Shown here piece by piece: positions 29,001-39,687 of a stretch of DNA of 64,000 nucleotides. A program made the translations under genes and the position numbers. The stretch comes from Arenibacter sp. F20364 (lineage in GTDB: Bacteria; Bacteroidota; Bacteroidia; Flavobacteriales; Flavobacteriaceae): positions 157,737 to 221,736 of the forward strand of contig NZ_JALKBD010000007.1 of the NCBI RefSeq assembly GCF_023015905.1, written 5' to 3'. The notes beneath the pieces were generated by a model. That model had not been told where the DNA came from. It worked only from the letters and a program-made list of their open reading frames with translations, and searched no databases. Each line of letters starts with the position of its first letter. Position 1 is the first letter of the stretch.

Positions 29001-30344
29001 CTATGCTACCTTTCTATTTTTACCTGATTTCATCAATCCGTCGTAATGTCTGTTCAACAAATAAGAATTTACCTGTTGCACCGTATCGATCGCCACACCC
29101 ACCATAATCAACAATGACGTTCCTCCGTAAAACAATGCCCAACCAGCCTGTACATCCATAAGCTTCACAATAACTGCAGGCAACACCGCCAACAAAGCAA
29201 GGAATACCGACCCTGGCAAAGTAATCAATGACATTATCTTATCCAAGAAATCTCCAGTTTCCTTACCTGGTCTAATTCCAGGAATAAAACCACCACTTCT
29301 TTTTAAATCATCGGCCATTTTATTGGTAGGTACTGTAATCGCCGTATAAAAATAGGTGAATATAATGATCAAGAACCCGAACAAAAGGTTGTAGGCCAGT
29401 CCAAATATGTCTTGGAATTGAACTTCCATCCACTGCCCAACAGCCGTATTGTTAAAAGTCTTGCCCAACAATCCAGGTGCAAACATAATGGCCTGCGCAA
29501 AGATAATAGGCATTACTCCAGAAGCATTCAATTTTAAAGGAATGTACTGTCTAGATCCCATGATATTTTTTTCATATCCACCAGAAGCTGTCCTTCTTGC
29601 ATACTGCACCGGAATCTGACGGGTAGCCATTACCAATAATACACATAACAATATTACCACGAACCAGATAATAACCTCAATAAGCATAAACATAAGCCCA
29701 CCATTGTTATTTGCCGTTCTAGATATGAATTCCTGAACAAAATTTTGCGGCATATTGGCTATAATACCAACCATGATCAACAGGGAAATACCGTTACCGA
29801 TTCCTTTATCAGTAATTTTTTCTCCCAACCACATCGCAAATATTGTTCCAGCAACCAAAATTATTACCGATGGCACAATAAAATCGAGTCCTTTACCAAA
29901 TACAAAGGCACTATCAGGAACACCTAAAGCTCCTAAACTGTACAAGTAGGCAGGAGCCTGAACAATACAAATACCGATAGTAAGCCATCTAGTAATTTGA
30001 TTGATCGTTTTTCTTCCGCTTTCACCTTCCTTTTGCAACTTTTGAAGATAAGGAATGGCTATTCCCATTAACTGTACCACAATGGAAGCAGAAATATAAG
30101 GCATAATTCCCAACGCAAATACCGAGGCATTGGACAATGCTCCTCCGGTAAAGGCATTCAATATACCCAAAATACCACTATCCGTACTGGATGCCAAACC
30201 AGCCAACTGGGTAGAATCAATACCAGGAAGAACTACCTGGGCACCAAAACGGTACACCAATAGCAAACCAAGGGTAACGATTATTCTACCCTTTAGTTCT
30301 TCAATCTTCCAAATATTTGATAATGTCTCGAAAAATTTCTTCAT
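29001..30344 (-). CDS. secY: Protein translocase subunit SecY
   Basis: A 447-residue inner-membrane channel with about ten membrane helices that forms the Sec translocon with SecE and SecG. Recognisable segments are GRIIVTLGLLLVYRFGAQVVLPGID, the plug region GILGILNAFTGGALSNASVFALGIMPYISASIVVQL, and GIRPGKETGDFLDKIMSLITLPGS. It lies 12 bases downstream of rplO, as in other spc operons. Confidence 0.98.
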   Translation of the reverse strand: MKKFFETLSNIWKIEELKGRIIVTLGLLLVYRFGAQVVLPGIDSTQLAGLASSTDSGILGILNAFTGGALSNASVFALGIMPYISASIVVQLMGIAIPYLQKLQKEGESGRKTINQITRWLTIGICIVQAPAYLYSLGALGVPDSAFVFGKGLDFIVPSVIILVAGTIFAMWLGEKITDKGIGNGISLLIMVGIIANMPQNFVQEFISRTANNNGGLMFMLIEVIIWFVVILLCVLLVMATRQIPVQYARRTASGGYEKNIMGSRQYIPLKLNASGVMPIIFAQAIMFAPGLLGKTFNNTAVGQWMEVQFQDIFGLAYNLLFGFLIIIFTYFYTAITVPTNKMADDLKRSGGFIPGIRPGKETGDFLDKIMSLITLPGSVFLALLAVLPAVIVKLMDVQAGWALFYGGTSLLIMVGVAIDTVQQVNSYLLNRHYDGLMKSGKNRKVA

Positions 30345-30356
30345 AGTATTATTTGC

Positions 30357-30809
30357 TTATAAACTTATAGCCTCACCACCTGCAGCCTCAATCGCGGCCT
30401 TTGCGGTAGCTGTAAATTTATGTACAGAAACTTTTAGGGAAGCCTTTAGCTCTCCATTGCCAAGAATCTTTACCAAATCGTTTTTACCAGCCAATCCATT
30501 TTCTACAAGGATATCCAAAGTAACCGTATCCTTAATGGCTCCTTTATCTACCAATTCCTGTAATTTTTCTAGATTGATTCCAGCGTAATCCTTTCTATTG
30601 ATGTTCGTAAAACCAAACTTTGGCACACGTCTCTGCAATGGCATTTGACCACCTTCGAAACCAATTTTCTTAGAATAACCAGATCTGGATTTAGCACCTT
30701 TATGTCCTCTGGTAGCAGTACCTCCCTTACCGGAACCCTGACCTCTACCTACGACTTTACCCGCTTTTTGGACAGCACCATCCGCTGGTTTTAAATTACT
30801 TAAATTCAT
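30357..30809 (-). CDS. rplO: 50S ribosomal protein L15
   Basis: A 150-residue protein. The Gly/Arg-rich N-terminus (MNLSNLKPADGAVQKAGKVVGRGQGSGKGGTATRG, residues 1-35) and the globular C-terminal half with VHKFTATAKAAIEAAGGEAISL are typical. It assembles late into the 50S subunit. It lies 15 bases downstream of rpmD. Confidence 0.98.
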   Translation of the reverse strand: MNLSNLKPADGAVQKAGKVVGRGQGSGKGGTATRGHKGAKSRSGYSKKIGFEGGQMPLQRRVPKFGFTNINRKDYAGINLEKLQELVDKGAIKDTVTLDILVENGLAGKNDLVKILGNGELKASLKVSVHKFTATAKAAIEAAGGEAISL

Positions 30810-30824
30810 AACACTAAAATTATA

Positions 30825-31004
30825 TTAAGCCTCCTCTGTGGAAACTAAGTGTTTAACTTTATTTATCATCCCAAGAATATTAGAGGTAGCATCATGTTCT
30901 ACAACCTGTCCTATTCTTCGTAAACCAAGAGCCTCTAATGTTCTCTTTTGATTTTGAGCTCTCTTAATACTGCTCTTTACCTGTTTAACTTTAATCTTTC
31001 CCAT
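30825..31004 (-). CDS. rpmD: 50S ribosomal protein L30
   Basis: A 59-residue protein: MGKIKVKQVKSSIKRAQNQK, then RTLEALGLRRIGQVVEHDA and a short acidic end. The start at 31004 and TAA at 30825 were read directly from the minus strand. The gene fills the space between rpsE (13 bases upstream) and rplO, its standard place. Confidence 0.95.
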   Translation of the reverse strand: MGKIKVKQVKSSIKRAQNQKRTLEALGLRRIGQVVEHDATSNILGMINKVKHLVSTEEA

Positions 31005-31017
31005 TATATTCTTGGTT

Positions 31018-31542
31018 TTATCCTTTAAAAACTTTTTCTAAAGAAATACCTCTTTGGTTTGCAACTGTCTTAGCACCCCTAAGTTGTAAAAGCGCATCAA
31101 AAGTAGCTTTTACCACGTTGTGAGGGTTGGAAGAACCTTGTGATTTTGATAGTACATCATGGACCCCTACTGCTTCCAATACCGCTCTAACCGCACCACC
31201 TGCAATTACTCCGGTACCGTGCGATGCAGGCTGGATATAAACTCTAGCTCCACCGAATTTCCCTTTTTGCTCATGTGGCAAGGTACCTTTGTTCAATGGA
31301 ATTCTAATAAGATTCTTTTTAGCATCCTCTATCGCCTTGGCAATTGCCGTAGCAACTTCCTTAGACTTACCTAGACCATGACCTACAACACCATTTTCAT
31401 CACCTACTACAACGATAGCAGAGAATCCGAACGCTCTACCACCTTTAGTAACTTTGGTAACACGTTGTACCCCAACCAATCTATCTTTTAATTCTAAACC
31501 TCCCGGCTTAACAGTCTCTACGTTTTTGTATTTCTGATACAT
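31018..31542 (-). CDS. rpsE: 30S ribosomal protein S5
   Basis: A 174-residue protein with an S5 double-stranded RNA-binding domain ([34 protein letters not shown]) and a C-terminal domain ([34 protein letters not shown]). It acts in decoding fidelity and translocation. It is 7 bases after rplR. Confidence 0.98.
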   Translation of the reverse strand: MYQKYKNVETVKPGGLELKDRLVGVQRVTKVTKGGRAFGFSAIVVVGDENGVVGHGLGKSKEVATAIAKAIEDAKKNLIRIPLNKGTLPHEQKGKFGGARVYIQPASHGTGVIAGGAVRAVLEAVGVHDVLSKSQGSSNPHNVVKATFDALLQLRGAKTVANQRGISLEKVFKG

Positions 31543-31549
31543 AATATTC

Positions 31550-31906
31550 TTAGAATTTTAATCCTGCTTCCCTAGCGCCTTCGGCTAATGATTTTACTCT
31601 TCCATGGTATAAATTACCACCTCTATCAAAAGCAACAGCCTCTATTCCAGCTTCTTTTGCCTTTTCGGCAATAGCCTTACCTACTAGGTTAGCCACTTCT
31701 GTTTTAGTCCCTTTAGCTTTGGCCAACTCCTTATCCCTTGAGGAAGCGGACACTAAAGTTGTTCCAGCAACATCATCAATAATCTGAGCGTATATCCCTG
31801 TATTGCTTCTAAAAACAGCTAGCCTTGGCCTTTCTGCAGTACCTGAGGATATTTTTCTAATCCTCCTTCTGATACGTAGTCTTCTTTCAGTCTTCGTTAA
31901 TCCCAT
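31550..31906 (-). CDS. rplR: 50S ribosomal protein L18
   Basis: A 118-residue 5S rRNA-binding protein. The N-terminus is basic ([20 protein letters not shown]), followed by [20 protein letters not shown] and [28 protein letters not shown]. It is 11 bases downstream of rplF. Confidence 0.98.
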   Translation of the reverse strand: MGLTKTERRLRIRRRIRKISSGTAERPRLAVFRSNTGIYAQIIDDVAGTTLVSASSRDKELAKAKGTKTEVANLVGKAIAEKAKEAGIEAVAFDRGGNLYHGRVKSLAEGAREAGLKF

Positions 31907-31917
31907 AATGCTAATTA

Positions 31918-32460
31918 TTAAGCCGATTTACCAGCTTTTCTTCTTAATTGTTCACCAACGAACTTAATTCCTTTTCCTTTGTAAGGCTCTGGCTTACGGA
32001 AAGATCTAATCTTAGCGGCAATCTGCCCCACTAATTGCTTATCATGCGAACTTAGCTTAATAATTGGATTCTTTCCTTTTTCGGATACGGTTTCAACTTT
32101 TACTTCTGAAGCCAGATCCAAAACTATATTGTGTGAAAATCCTAAAGCTAGATCCAATGTTTGTCCTTGGTTACTGGCACGGTATCCTACCCCTACCAAT
32201 TCCAATTCCTTTACCCATCCTTTAGAAACTCCTTGGACCATATTAAAGATCAAAGATCTATAAAGACCATGTTTTGCTTTATGTTCCTTGGAATCTGAAG
32301 GTCTTGTAACAAAAACTTGACCGTCTTCAACCTTAACAGCAGCACCAGAAAATTCTTGGGAAAGTTCTCCCAACTTACCTTTTACAGTAATAACATCTTC
32401 CTTAACCTCTACGGTTACTCCTTCTGGAATTGCTATTGGATTATTACCTGTTCTAGACAT
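31918..32460 (-). CDS. rplF: 50S ribosomal protein L6
   Basis: A 180-residue protein with two repeated L6 domains, ending in the signature [26 protein letters not shown]. It binds 23S rRNA near the sarcin-ricin loop. It is 20 bases downstream of rpsH. Confidence 0.98.
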   Translation of the reverse strand: MSRTGNNPIAIPEGVTVEVKEDVITVKGKLGELSQEFSGAAVKVEDGQVFVTRPSDSKEHKAKHGLYRSLIFNMVQGVSKGWVKELELVGVGYRASNQGQTLDLALGFSHNIVLDLASEVKVETVSEKGKNPIIKLSSHDKQLVGQIAAKIRSFRKPEPYKGKGIKFVGEQLRRKAGKSA

Positions 32461-32480
32461 CTTTCTAAATCTTTATAGTA

Positions 32481-32879
32481 TTAATAAACATAACATAATA
32501 CTTCCCCACCTGCATTCTCAAGCTTTGCCTGCTTGCTGGTCATTACACCATGGGAAGTAGAAATAATAGCAATACCAAGACCATTTAATACTCTTGGCAA
32601 CTCTTCGGAGCTAGCATATTTTCTAAGTCCTGGTGTACTAACTCGCTTAATTTTCTTTATAACCGGCTCTTTTGTGAACTTGTCATATTTCAACGCTATT
32701 TTAATAGTCCCCTGAACCGCGTTATCTTCAAATTTGTAGCTTAAAATATATCCTTGATCGAATAATATTTTAGTAATTTCTTTCTTTAAATTAGACGCAG
32801 GAATCTCAACCACCCTGTGGCCCGCACTACTTGCATTTCTAATTCTCGTTAAATAATCCGCAATTGGATCTGTAAACAT
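32481..32879 (-). CDS. rpsH: 30S ribosomal protein S8
   Basis: A 132-residue central-domain 16S rRNA-binding protein: MFTDPIADYLTRIRNASSAGH at the start and the signature GLGIAIISTSHGVMTSKQAKLENAGGEVLCYVY at the end. In other bacteria S8 represses the spc operon. It follows rpsN after a 69-base gap with no clear signal. Confidence 0.98.
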   Translation of the reverse strand: MFTDPIADYLTRIRNASSAGHRVVEIPASNLKKEITKILFDQGYILSYKFEDNAVQGTIKIALKYDKFTKEPVIKKIKRVSTPGLRKYASSEELPRVLNGLGIAIISTSHGVMTSKQAKLENAGGEVLCYVY

Positions 32880-32948
32880 AATTATTGATTTACGGTAACG
32901 GTTTTTAACACTATTGTTAAACCTGAAACCAGTTTATACTCTTTATAA

Positions 32949-33218
32949 TTACCAGCTAGCTTTTCTAACTCCAGGTATAAGACCATTATTGGCCATTTCC
33001 CTAAAGGTAACCCTAGATATACCGAAAGTTCTCATGTAACCCTTTGGTCTTCCGGTAAGTTTGCAACGGTTGTGCATACGAACAGGAGAAGCATTTTTAG
33101 GTAATTTCTGTAACGCCTCATAATCACCAGCCTCTTTTAAGGCTTTTCTCTTCTCAGCATATTTAGCTACAGTCTTAGCTCTTTTGACCTCACGGGCCTT
33201 CATGGATTCTTTAGCCAT
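32949..33218 (-). CDS. rpsN: 30S ribosomal protein S14, zinc-independent form
   Basis: An 89-residue protein of the long, zinc-free S14 type: the CxxC motifs of the short form are missing and only one Cys remains ([21 protein letters not shown]). It binds 16S rRNA in the 30S head. It starts 1 base after the rplE stop, so the two are probably translationally coupled. Confidence 0.98.
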   Translation of the reverse strand: MAKESMKAREVKRAKTVAKYAEKRKALKEAGDYEALQKLPKNASPVRMHNRCKLTGRPKGYMRTFGISRVTFREMANNGLIPGVRKASW

Positions 33219-33219
33219 A

Positions 33220-33771
33220 CTAATTCTTTTTAAAAGGTAATCCTAATTCGGTTAATAATGATTTAGCTTCTTTATCAGTCTCCGCAGAGGTTACAAATGT
33301 AATATCCATTCCATTGATCCTATTAATCTTATCAATGTTTATTTCTGGAAATATGATTTGCTCCGTAATACCAAGATTATAATTTCCCCTTCCATCAAAA
33401 CCAGTGGCCTTAATTCCTTGGAAATCCCTTACCCTTGGCAAAGCAGTTGTAACCAATCTATCCAAGAATTCGTACATTCTCTCTCCACGTAAGGTTACTT
33501 TTGCCCCAATCGGCATTCCTTTACGTAATTTAAATGCAGCAACATCCTTTTTAGACATCGTTGAAATTGCTTTTTGTCCAGTGATATTGGTCAACTCATC
33601 CACCGCATGGTCAATAAGCTTTTTATCCGCAACAGCGGCACCTACACCTCTACTAACAACAATTTTTTCTAATTTAGGAACCTGCATTACATTCTTGTAA
33701 CCAAACTCCTCCTTAAGAGCCTTAACAACTCTTTCTTTATATTCCTGTTTTAATCTTGGAACGTAAGTCAT
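33220..33771 (-). CDS. rplE: 50S ribosomal protein L5
   Basis: A 183-residue 5S rRNA-binding protein: [25 protein letters not shown], then [10 protein letters not shown] and the signature [25 protein letters not shown]. It is located 2 bases after rplX and directly before rpsN. Confidence 0.98.
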   Translation of the reverse strand: MTYVPRLKQEYKERVVKALKEEFGYKNVMQVPKLEKIVVSRGVGAAVADKKLIDHAVDELTNITGQKAISTMSKKDVAAFKLRKGMPIGAKVTLRGERMYEFLDRLVTTALPRVRDFQGIKATGFDGRGNYNLGITEQIIFPEINIDKINRINGMDITFVTSAETDKEAKSLLTELGLPFKKN

Positions 33772-33773
33772 AA

Positions 33774-34088
33774 CTAAATTACTTCTTTAGATTTCTTAGA
33801 AAATCTTACTTTCTTACCATCTCTTACTTCAAATCCAACTCTAGTGGTCTCTCCAGATTTTGGATCGATCAATGACAGATTGGATATCTGTAAGGGAGCC
33901 TCTTTCTTAACAATCCCTCCTTGAGGATTGCTAGCACTTGGCTTTTCGTGTTTGGAAACCATATTGGCCCCTTCAACGATTGCCTTGTTCTTCTCACGGT
34001 CCACAGTAACAACCTTACCCTCTACCCCTTTGTGGTCTCCGGCAATAATTCTAACAGTATCCCCTGTTTTAATTTTTAATTTTCCCAT
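33774..34088 (-). CDS. rplX: 50S ribosomal protein L24
   Basis: A 104-residue assembly-initiating protein with a KOW motif ([36 protein letters not shown]). The frame stays open upstream to 34130, but that would overlap rplN and add 14 residues not found in the family; [10 protein letters not shown] at 34088 is the family start. The gap to rplN is then 13 bases. Confidence 0.97.
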   Translation of the reverse strand: MGKLKIKTGDTVRIIAGDHKGVEGKVVTVDREKNKAIVEGANMVSKHEKPSASNPQGGIVKKEAPLQISNLSLIDPKSGETTRVGFEVRDGKKVRFSKKSKEVI

Positions 34089-34101
34089 TTTGCTATATTT
34101 A

Positions 34102-34470
34102 TTAAAGCACCTCTGGAGCCAATGATACAATTTTCATGAATTGTTTATCACGAAGTTCTCTGGCAACCGGTCCAAAAACACGTGTTCCTCTCATTTCCCC
34201 TGTTGGGTTCAAAAGTACACAGGCATTATCATCGAAACGAATATAAGAACCATCCGGTCTCCTAACTTCCTTTTTTGTTCTTACAACAACTGCTGTGGAA
34301 ACCGCACCTTTTTTAACAGCCCCATTAGGAGTAGCTTCCTTAACGGCAACTACAATTTTATCCCCAACAGAAGCATATCTTCTTTTTGTACCTCCCAAGA
34401 CACGAATGGTCAAAACTTCTTTTGCCCCCGTATTGTCTGCGACTTTTAGTCTAGATTCTTGCTGTAACAT
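34102..34470 (-). CDS. rplN: 50S ribosomal protein L14
   Basis: A 122-residue protein: [27 protein letters not shown], the internal signature [29 protein letters not shown], and [24 protein letters not shown] at the end. It sits at the factor-binding side of the 50S subunit. It is 2 bases after rpsQ. Confidence 0.98.
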   Translation of the reverse strand: MLQQESRLKVADNTGAKEVLTIRVLGGTKRRYASVGDKIVVAVKEATPNGAVKKGAVSTAVVVRTKKEVRRPDGSYIRFDDNACVLLNPTGEMRGTRVFGPVARELRDKQFMKIVSLAPEVL

Positions 34471-34472
34471 AA

Positions 34473-34730
34473 TTATTTAGCTCTTTCAATGATTTCCACT
34501 AACCTCCAACATTTGGTCTTACTCAATGGACGTGTCTCCATTATCTTAACAGTATCGCCAATATTGCAATCGTTCTTTTCATCGTGCGCAACATATTTCT
34601 TAGTCTTCAACACGAACTTTCCGTACATAGGGTGCTTAACACGTTTAACTTCTGAAACCACTACCGATTTCTCCATTTTGTTGCTAGTTACAACTCCTAT
34701 TCTCTCTTTTCTTAAATTCCTTTTTTCCAT
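34473..34730 (-). CDS. rpsQ: 30S ribosomal protein S17
   Basis: An 85-residue OB-fold protein: [34 protein letters not shown], then [33 protein letters not shown]. It binds the 5' domain of 16S rRNA. It is 13 bases after rpmC. Confidence 0.98.
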   Translation of the reverse strand: MEKRNLRKERIGVVTSNKMEKSVVVSEVKRVKHPMYGKFVLKTKKYVAHDEKNDCNIGDTVKIMETRPLSKTKCWRLVEIIERAK

Positions 34731-34743
34731 AAAGCAGAACCAA

Positions 34744-34935
34744 TTATTGTAATTCCCTTTTAGTTAATTCAGTTGCCAATCTTGCCACAGTTCTTCTTAC
34801 TTTTCTGATAAGTAAAGGGTTCTCCAATGGTGTAACAGAATGGGCCAATTTTAAATCGGAGTACTGCTTTTTAAATTCAGCACTCTTTTCTTTTAACCCC
34901 TCAACTGATAATTCTTTTATTTCTGATTGTTTCAT
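34744..34935 (-). CDS. rpmC: 50S ribosomal protein L29
   Basis: A 63-residue helical protein beside the exit tunnel: [21 protein letters not shown], then [30 protein letters not shown]. The ATG at 34935 matches the family start; a start 12 bases upstream (34947) is less likely. It is 17 bases after rplP. Confidence 0.97.
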   Translation of the reverse strand: MKQSEIKELSVEGLKEKSAEFKKQYSDLKLAHSVTPLENPLLIRKVRRTVARLATELTKRELQ

Positions 34936-34952
34936 GATTCCTTGCAATTATA

Positions 34953-35372
34953 TTAAGCAGAATAGTCCCTAGCAATAATAAATTTAGTTCTTACTGGTAG
35001 TTTCTGTGCTGCAAGACGTAAAGCCTCTTTTGCAATATCAAGAGACACTCCAGCAATCTCGAACATTACCCTTCCTGGCAATACCACAGCTACAAAATAT
35101 TCCGGAGCACCCTTACCTTTACCCATACGAACCTCCAACGGTTTCTTGGTGATAGGCTTATCCGGGAATATTTTTATCCATAATTGGCCTTCTCTTTTCA
35201 TATACCTAGTTGCCGCAATACGAGCTGCTTCAATTTGGCGCGATGTTATAAAAGAGGTATCCATTGATTTTATACCGAACATACCGTTTGAAAGTTGATG
35301 ACCCCTTCCAGAGATCCCCTTCATACGACCTTTCTGCATTTTGCGGAACTTAGTCCTTTTTGGCTGTAACAT
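34953..35372 (-). CDS. rplP: 50S ribosomal protein L16
   Basis: A 139-residue protein: [55 protein letters not shown] and the signature [16 protein letters not shown]. It contacts the A-site tRNA elbow. It is 20 bases after rpsC. Confidence 0.98.
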   Translation of the reverse strand: MLQPKRTKFRKMQKGRMKGISGRGHQLSNGMFGIKSMDTSFITSRQIEAARIAATRYMKREGQLWIKIFPDKPITKKPLEVRMGKGKGAPEYFVAVVLPGRVMFEIAGVSLDIAKEALRLAAQKLPVRTKFIIARDYSA

Positions 35373-35392
35373 TTCTTTACTTCTTTAAAAAA

Positions 35393-36115
35393 TTACTTTC
35401 TACGACGTTGTTTCTTCGGTCCATCTTGCTTTCCACCTTTTCCTGGAGACTGGCTCTTTGCCATACCCACCAATGGAGAAAGTTCTCTTTTTCCGTAAAC
35501 CTCACCTTTCATGATCCACACTTTTATCCCCAATCTTCCGTAGGTAGTATGTGCTTCATGCAAAGCATAATCTATATCGGCCCTAAAAGTGGACAATGGA
35601 ATCCTACCATCTTTATATGATTCGGATCTTGCCATTTCAGCTCCGTTCAAACGTCCAGAAATCTGAATTTTAATTCCTTCAGCGTTCATTCTCATGGCCG
35701 CTGCGATTGCCATTTTTATAGCCCTTCTAAAAGAAATTCTGCTTTCAATTTGACGCGCTACACTGGCAGCAACAAGATTAGCGTCCAATTCAGGTCTTTT
35801 TATTTCAAAAATATTGATCTGAACTTCCTTGTCGGTAATCTTTTTAAGCTCCTCCTTTAATTTGTCTACCTCTTGACCACCTTTTCCAATGATAATACCT
35901 GGTCTTGCAGTGGTAATGGTAACCGTAATCAACTTAAGGGTACGCTCAATAATAATTCTAGACACACTTGCTTTTGCCAAACGTGCATGAACATATTTTC
36001 TGATCTTATCGTCTTCGGCAAGTTTATCACCGTAATCATTTCCACCGTACCAGTTAGATTCCCATCCTCTGATAATTCCTAGACGATTTCCGATTGGATT
36101 TGTTTTCTGTCCCAT
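35393..36115 (-). CDS. rpsC: 30S ribosomal protein S3
   Basis: A 240-residue protein. A KH domain ([21 protein letters not shown], about 70-95) is followed by the C-terminal domain ending [17 protein letters not shown], then a roughly 30-residue basic tail ([16 protein letters not shown]). S3 forms the mRNA entry helicase with S4 and S5. It is 10 bases after rplV. Confidence 0.98.
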   Translation of the reverse strand: MGQKTNPIGNRLGIIRGWESNWYGGNDYGDKLAEDDKIRKYVHARLAKASVSRIIIERTLKLITVTITTARPGIIIGKGGQEVDKLKEELKKITDKEVQINIFEIKRPELDANLVAASVARQIESRISFRRAIKMAIAAAMRMNAEGIKIQISGRLNGAEMARSESYKDGRIPLSTFRADIDYALHEAHTTYGRLGIKVWIMKGEVYGKRELSPLVGMAKSQSPGKGGKQDGPKKQRRRK

Positions 36116-36125
36116 ACTAAATGCT

Positions 36126-36533
36126 CTAGCTTTGTGTGTTATTGTTAGATCCCAAAACCAAGGTAACGTGGTTGGAACGTTTTCTAATTCTATGTGCTCT
36201 TCCTTGTGGGGCAGGACGTAGTCTCTTCAACATACTACCACCATCAACTCTAATCTCCTTAACAAAAAGTTCAGCATCCTCAACACTCGCATCCTCATTC
36301 TTTGCTTGCCAGTTAGCTATTGCAGATAACAATAACTTCTCCAATCTACGAGATGATTCCTTTTGGTTGAATTTCAAAATAGCAAGCGCCTTCTCCACTT
36401 TTACTCCTCTTACCAAATCCGCTACCAAGCGCATTTTTCTAGGGGAAGTAGGGCAATTATTCAATTTTGCAAACGCTATTTGCTGCTTTTCTGCCTTTAT
36501 TCTTTCGGCCATTTGTTTTTTACGAACTCCCAT
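36126..36533 (-). CDS. rplV: 50S ribosomal protein L22
   Basis: A 135-residue protein: [39 protein letters not shown] and the exit-tunnel loop with the end [17 protein letters not shown]. It is 3 bases after rpsS. Confidence 0.98.
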   Translation of the reverse strand: MGVRKKQMAERIKAEKQQIAFAKLNNCPTSPRKMRLVADLVRGVKVEKALAILKFNQKESSRRLEKLLLSAIANWQAKNEDASVEDAELFVKEIRVDGGSMLKRLRPAPQGRAHRIRKRSNHVTLVLGSNNNTQS

Positions 36534-36536
36534 AGC

Positions 36537-36815
36537 TTACTTTTTACCTTTATTTTTTGCTCCGGCATGACCTCTAAAAGATCTTGTTGGAGAAAATTCA
36601 CCTAATTTGTGACCCACCATGTTCTCTGTTACAAAAACAGGTACAAATTGCTTTCCATTGTGAACCGCTATTGTCTGACCTACAAAATCAGGAGTAATCA
36701 TAGAAGCTCTAGACCATGTCTTAATGACTGCCTTTTTACCAGATTCAACATTTTGTTGGACTTTTTTATCCAAACTATAGTGAACGTAAGGTCCTTTCTT
36801 TAATGAACGTGCCAT
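36537..36815 (-). CDS. rpsS: 30S ribosomal protein S19
   Basis: A 92-residue head protein: [71 protein letters not shown] (residues 34-85). It pairs with S13. It is 13 bases after rplB. Confidence 0.98.
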   Translation of the reverse strand: MARSLKKGPYVHYSLDKKVQQNVESGKKAVIKTWSRASMITPDFVGQTIAVHNGKQFVPVFVTENMVGHKLGEFSPTRSFRGHAGAKNKGKK

Positions 36816-36828
36816 TTCTTTCTACTTT

Positions 36829-37653
36829 TTATTTCTTTCTACGTTCTAAAATATACTTGTTGGTACTCTTGGTCTTGGAACGGGTCCTGTAACCTTTTGC
36901 AGGAATTCCGTTTCTAGATCTAGGATGACCTCCAGAAGCCCTACCTTCTCCACCACCCATGGGGTGATCAACAGGGTTCATTGCTACCGGTCTTGTTCTT
37001 GGTCTTCTACCCAACCATCTACTTCTACCAGCCTTACCTGACACCAATAACTGATGATCAGAGTTGGATACTGCACCTATAGTAGCCAAACAATCCGCTA
37101 AAACCAATCTGGTTTCACCTGATGGCAATTTAATGGTAACAAACTTACCGTCCTTCGCCATTAACTGGGCAAATGTACCGGCACTTCTTGACATTACCGC
37201 TCCTTGTCCTGGACGCAATTCAATTCCAGAAATGATAGTACCCAAAGGTATTTCACTCAAAGGAAGCGCATTCCCAATTTCAGGAGCAACACCGGCACCT
37301 GAAGATACTTCTTGCCCAACTTGTAAACCGTTTGGAGCAATCACATACCTCTTTTCGCCATCGGCATATACCAATAATGCTATAAAAGCTGTTCTGTTTG
37401 GATCGTATTGAATTGATTCAACAGTTGCAGCAACACCTTGCTTATCCCTTTTGAAATCAATAACACGATACCTTCTCTTATGACCTCCACCTTTTTGGCG
37501 CATGGTCATTTTTCCTTGACTGTTTCTACCTCCCGACTTTTTTAACGGAGCAAGCAAGCTTTTTTCCGGCTTATCAGTAGTAATGGCGTCAAATCCGTTT
37601 ACTACTCTAAAACGCTGCCCGGGAGTGATTGGTTTTAATTTTCTAACTGACAT
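36829..37653 (-). CDS. rplB: 50S ribosomal protein L2
   Basis: A 274-residue protein near the peptidyl-transferase centre. Visible are [26 protein letters not shown], an SH3-like barrel and the conserved C-terminal loop [25 protein letters not shown] with its functional His. It is 9 bases after rplW. Confidence 0.98.
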   Translation of the reverse strand: MSVRKLKPITPGQRFRVVNGFDAITTDKPEKSLLAPLKKSGGRNSQGKMTMRQKGGGHKRRYRVIDFKRDKQGVAATVESIQYDPNRTAFIALLVYADGEKRYVIAPNGLQVGQEVSSGAGVAPEIGNALPLSEIPLGTIISGIELRPGQGAVMSRSAGTFAQLMAKDGKFVTIKLPSGETRLVLADCLATIGAVSNSDHQLLVSGKAGRSRWLGRRPRTRPVAMNPVDHPMGGGEGRASGGHPRSRNGIPAKGYRTRSKTKSTNKYILERRKK

Positions 37654-37662
37654 TTTTTGTCT

Positions 37663-37953
37663 TTATAGATTACTGTAAAAATCAATAATATCTCCTTCTG
37701 CTACATCAACAATGGCCTTTTTAAAACCACTTGTCTTTCCGTGCTGTACACCAGTCTTGGTGTAACGCGACTTGCGCGAAGGACCATAATTCATTGTTCG
37801 AACTTTATCGACAGAAACACCATAAGCTGTCTCCACTGCTTCCTTAATCTGAATCTTGTTGGCTTTTGGATCAACAAAAAAACCATAACGATTGTGCAAC
37901 TCGCTATCAGCAGTCATTTTTTCCGTAATAATTGGCTTTATCAACACACTCAT
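37663..37953 (-). CDS. rplW: 50S ribosomal protein L23
   Basis: A 96-residue exit-tunnel protein: MSVLIKPIITEKMTADSE and NKIQIKEAVETAYGVSVDKVRTMNYG. It offers the docking site for trigger factor and SRP. It is 7 bases after rplD. Confidence 0.97.
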   Translation of the reverse strand: MSVLIKPIITEKMTADSELHNRYGFFVDPKANKIQIKEAVETAYGVSVDKVRTMNYGPSRKSRYTKTGVQHGKTSGFKKAIVDVAEGDIIDFYSNL

Positions 37954-37960
37954 GATTCGC

Positions 37961-38590
37961 TTATTTAATTAAGTTCGATTCGATTCCTTCCAAAGAACCT
38001 TCCAACAACACAAGGTTGTTAGCATTTAATATTTTGTAAGTGCTTAATTCTGAGTTAGTTATAACCTCAGAACGCTCTAAATTGCGTGAGGACAAATATA
38101 CGTTATTATTTGAATCACCCAACACAATTAGGGATTTTTTATTCTCCAAGCCCAAAGACTTCAAAATTTGCTTAAAATCCTTTGTTTTTGGTGTTTCAAA
38201 ATTGAAATCCTCAACCACGGTTATTGCATTGTCTTTTGACTTCAAAGTCAAGGCAGACCTTCTGGCCAAACGCTTAACGTTTTTGTTCAATTTTTGCTTA
38301 TAATCCTTTGGTCTTGGTCCAAAAATACGTCCACCACCTCTAAACACCGGAGACTTAATACTACCCGCACGAGCAGTACCTGTTCCCTTTTGTTTTTTGA
38401 TCTTTCTTGTACTACCAGCTATTTCAGCACGCTCTTTGGATTTGTGCGTACCTTGTCTTTGGTGTGCCAAATATTGTTTAACATCCAAATAAACAGCATG
38501 ATTGTTTGGTTCTATTGCGAATACAGCGTCCGAAAGCTCAACCTTTCTACCTGTTTCTTTTCCCTTTATATCTAAAACTGCTACCTTCAT
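37961..38590 (-). CDS. rplD: 50S ribosomal protein L4
   Basis: A 209-residue protein. The extended loop [40 protein letters not shown] (residues 54-93) lines the exit tunnel. Its start shares one base with the rplC stop (TAATG), so the pair is translationally coupled. L4 is the S10-operon repressor in enterobacteria; no such leader is recognised here. Confidence 0.98.
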   Translation of the reverse strand: MKVAVLDIKGKETGRKVELSDAVFAIEPNNHAVYLDVKQYLAHQRQGTHKSKERAEIAGSTRKIKKQKGTGTARAGSIKSPVFRGGGRIFGPRPKDYKQKLNKNVKRLARRSALTLKSKDNAITVVEDFNFETPKTKDFKQILKSLGLENKKSLIVLGDSNNNVYLSSRNLERSEVITNSELSTYKILNANNLVLLEGSLEGIESNLIK

Positions 38591-39210
38591 TACTTCTCAA
38601 TAGTTACGTAAGCGTTCTTATGACCAGGAACACAACCTTTTACCACTAAAAGGTTCTTTTCTGGAACAATCTTTAATACTCTTAGGTTCTGAACGGTAAC
38701 CCTATCGCTACCCATTCTACCAGCCATTTTCATTCCCTTAAAAACTCTCGCAGGATATGAAGCAGCACCAATGGAACCTGGAGCCCTTAACCTATTGTGC
38801 TGACCGTGGGTTGATTGCCCAACACCGCCGAAGCCGTGTCTTTTAACAACACCCTGAAAACCTTTACCTTTTGAGGTACCGATTACATCAACAAATTCTC
38901 CTTCCACAAAAAGATCAACTCCAAGAGTATCCCCTAATTTGTGCGCACCTTCTTCAAAATACCTGAATTCCATGACTTTTTTCTTAGGAGAAGCTCCTGC
39001 TTTCTTAAAGTGACCTGTAGCCGCTTTATTAGCACGTTTTTCTGCCTTGTCATCGAAACCAAGCTGAAGGGCATTGTACCCGTCTACCTCTTCGGTTCTG
39101 ACTTGGGTAACTACGCATGGTCCAGCCTCGATTACAGTACATGGAATGTTCTTTCCATTTTCATCGAAAATGCTGGTCATACCTATCTTTCTTCCTATTA
39201 ACCCAGACAT
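38590..39210 (-). CDS. rplC: 50S ribosomal protein L3
   Basis: A 206-residue early-assembly protein: [20 protein letters not shown], the signature [24 protein letters not shown] and [32 protein letters not shown]. It is the first gene after the 160-base rpsJ-rplC gap, which holds a terminator-like hairpin. Confidence 0.98.
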   Translation of the reverse strand: MSGLIGRKIGMTSIFDENGKNIPCTVIEAGPCVVTQVRTEEVDGYNALQLGFDDKAEKRANKAATGHFKKAGASPKKKVMEFRYFEEGAHKLGDTLGVDLFVEGEFVDVIGTSKGKGFQGVVKRHGFGGVGQSTHGQHNRLRAPGSIGAASYPARVFKGMKMAGRMGSDRVTVQNLRVLKIVPEKNLLVVKGCVPGHKNAYVTIEK

Positions 39211-39253
39211 ATTTATAATTGATTATTAATTAATTACTATTTAAATTATCGAC

Positions 39254-39300
39254 AAAAAAACAGGGTCAAAAAACAATTCAACCCTGAATATATTTTTTTT
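39254..39300 (-). terminator. Terminator- or attenuator-like hairpin between rpsJ and rplC
   Basis: CAGGGT and ACCCTG form a 6-bp stem around a 14-base loop. On the minus strand a run of seven T follows at once; on the plus strand a T-rich run follows too. It lies about 70 bases after rpsJ. The rest of the gap (39300-39360) has two copies of TTCCGAATT about 16 bases apart. The stem is short, so partial termination is more likely than a full stop. Confidence 0.45.
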
Positions 39301-39370
39301 CCGTTTTTCCTTCGCGAAACGCTCGGGACATGTCTTTCACAATTCCGAATTATGAATTCCGAATTTTGAA

Positions 39371-39676
39371 CTATACTTTTATCTCCACCTCAACACCACT
39401 AGGAAGTTCCAACTTCATTAGGGCATCAATGGTTTTTGATGAAGAGCTGTATATATCCAAAAGCCTTTTGTAAGAACTCAACTGGAACTGCTCCCTTGCT
39501 TTTTTATTTACGTGCGGAGAACGCAAAACCGTAAATATTTTCTTATGGGTTGGCAAAGGAATTGGCCCAGTTACAACCGCACCTGTAGTCTTTACCGTTT
39601 TTACGATCTTCTCAGCAGATTTATCTACCAAGTTATGGTCGTACGACTTTAATTTAATTCTGATTTTTTGACTCAT
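39371..39676 (-). CDS. rpsJ: 30S ribosomal protein S10
   Basis: A 101-residue protein: [39 protein letters not shown] and [23 protein letters not shown]. It is part of the 30S head and also serves in antitermination with NusB. Its neighbours fusA (11 bases upstream) and the gap downstream suggest it belongs with the str genes. Confidence 0.98.
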   Translation of the reverse strand: MSQKIRIKLKSYDHNLVDKSAEKIVKTVKTTGAVVTGPIPLPTHKKIFTVLRSPHVNKKAREQFQLSSYKRLLDIYSSSSKTIDALMKLELPSGVEVEIKV

Positions 39677-39687
39677 CTTAGTACGAT

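Noticed and set aside
30130..30588. A 152-codon plus-strand frame over secY and rplO
   Set aside because: It is a shadow of the two genes on the opposite strand; no start context or homology.
34089..34130. Upstream extension of rplX by 14 codons
   Set aside because: It would overlap rplN and precede the conserved L24 start [10 protein letters not shown].
36136..36570. A 144-codon frame on the plus strand over rplV and rpsS
   Set aside because: It is antisense to two ribosomal protein genes and shows no domain or signal.
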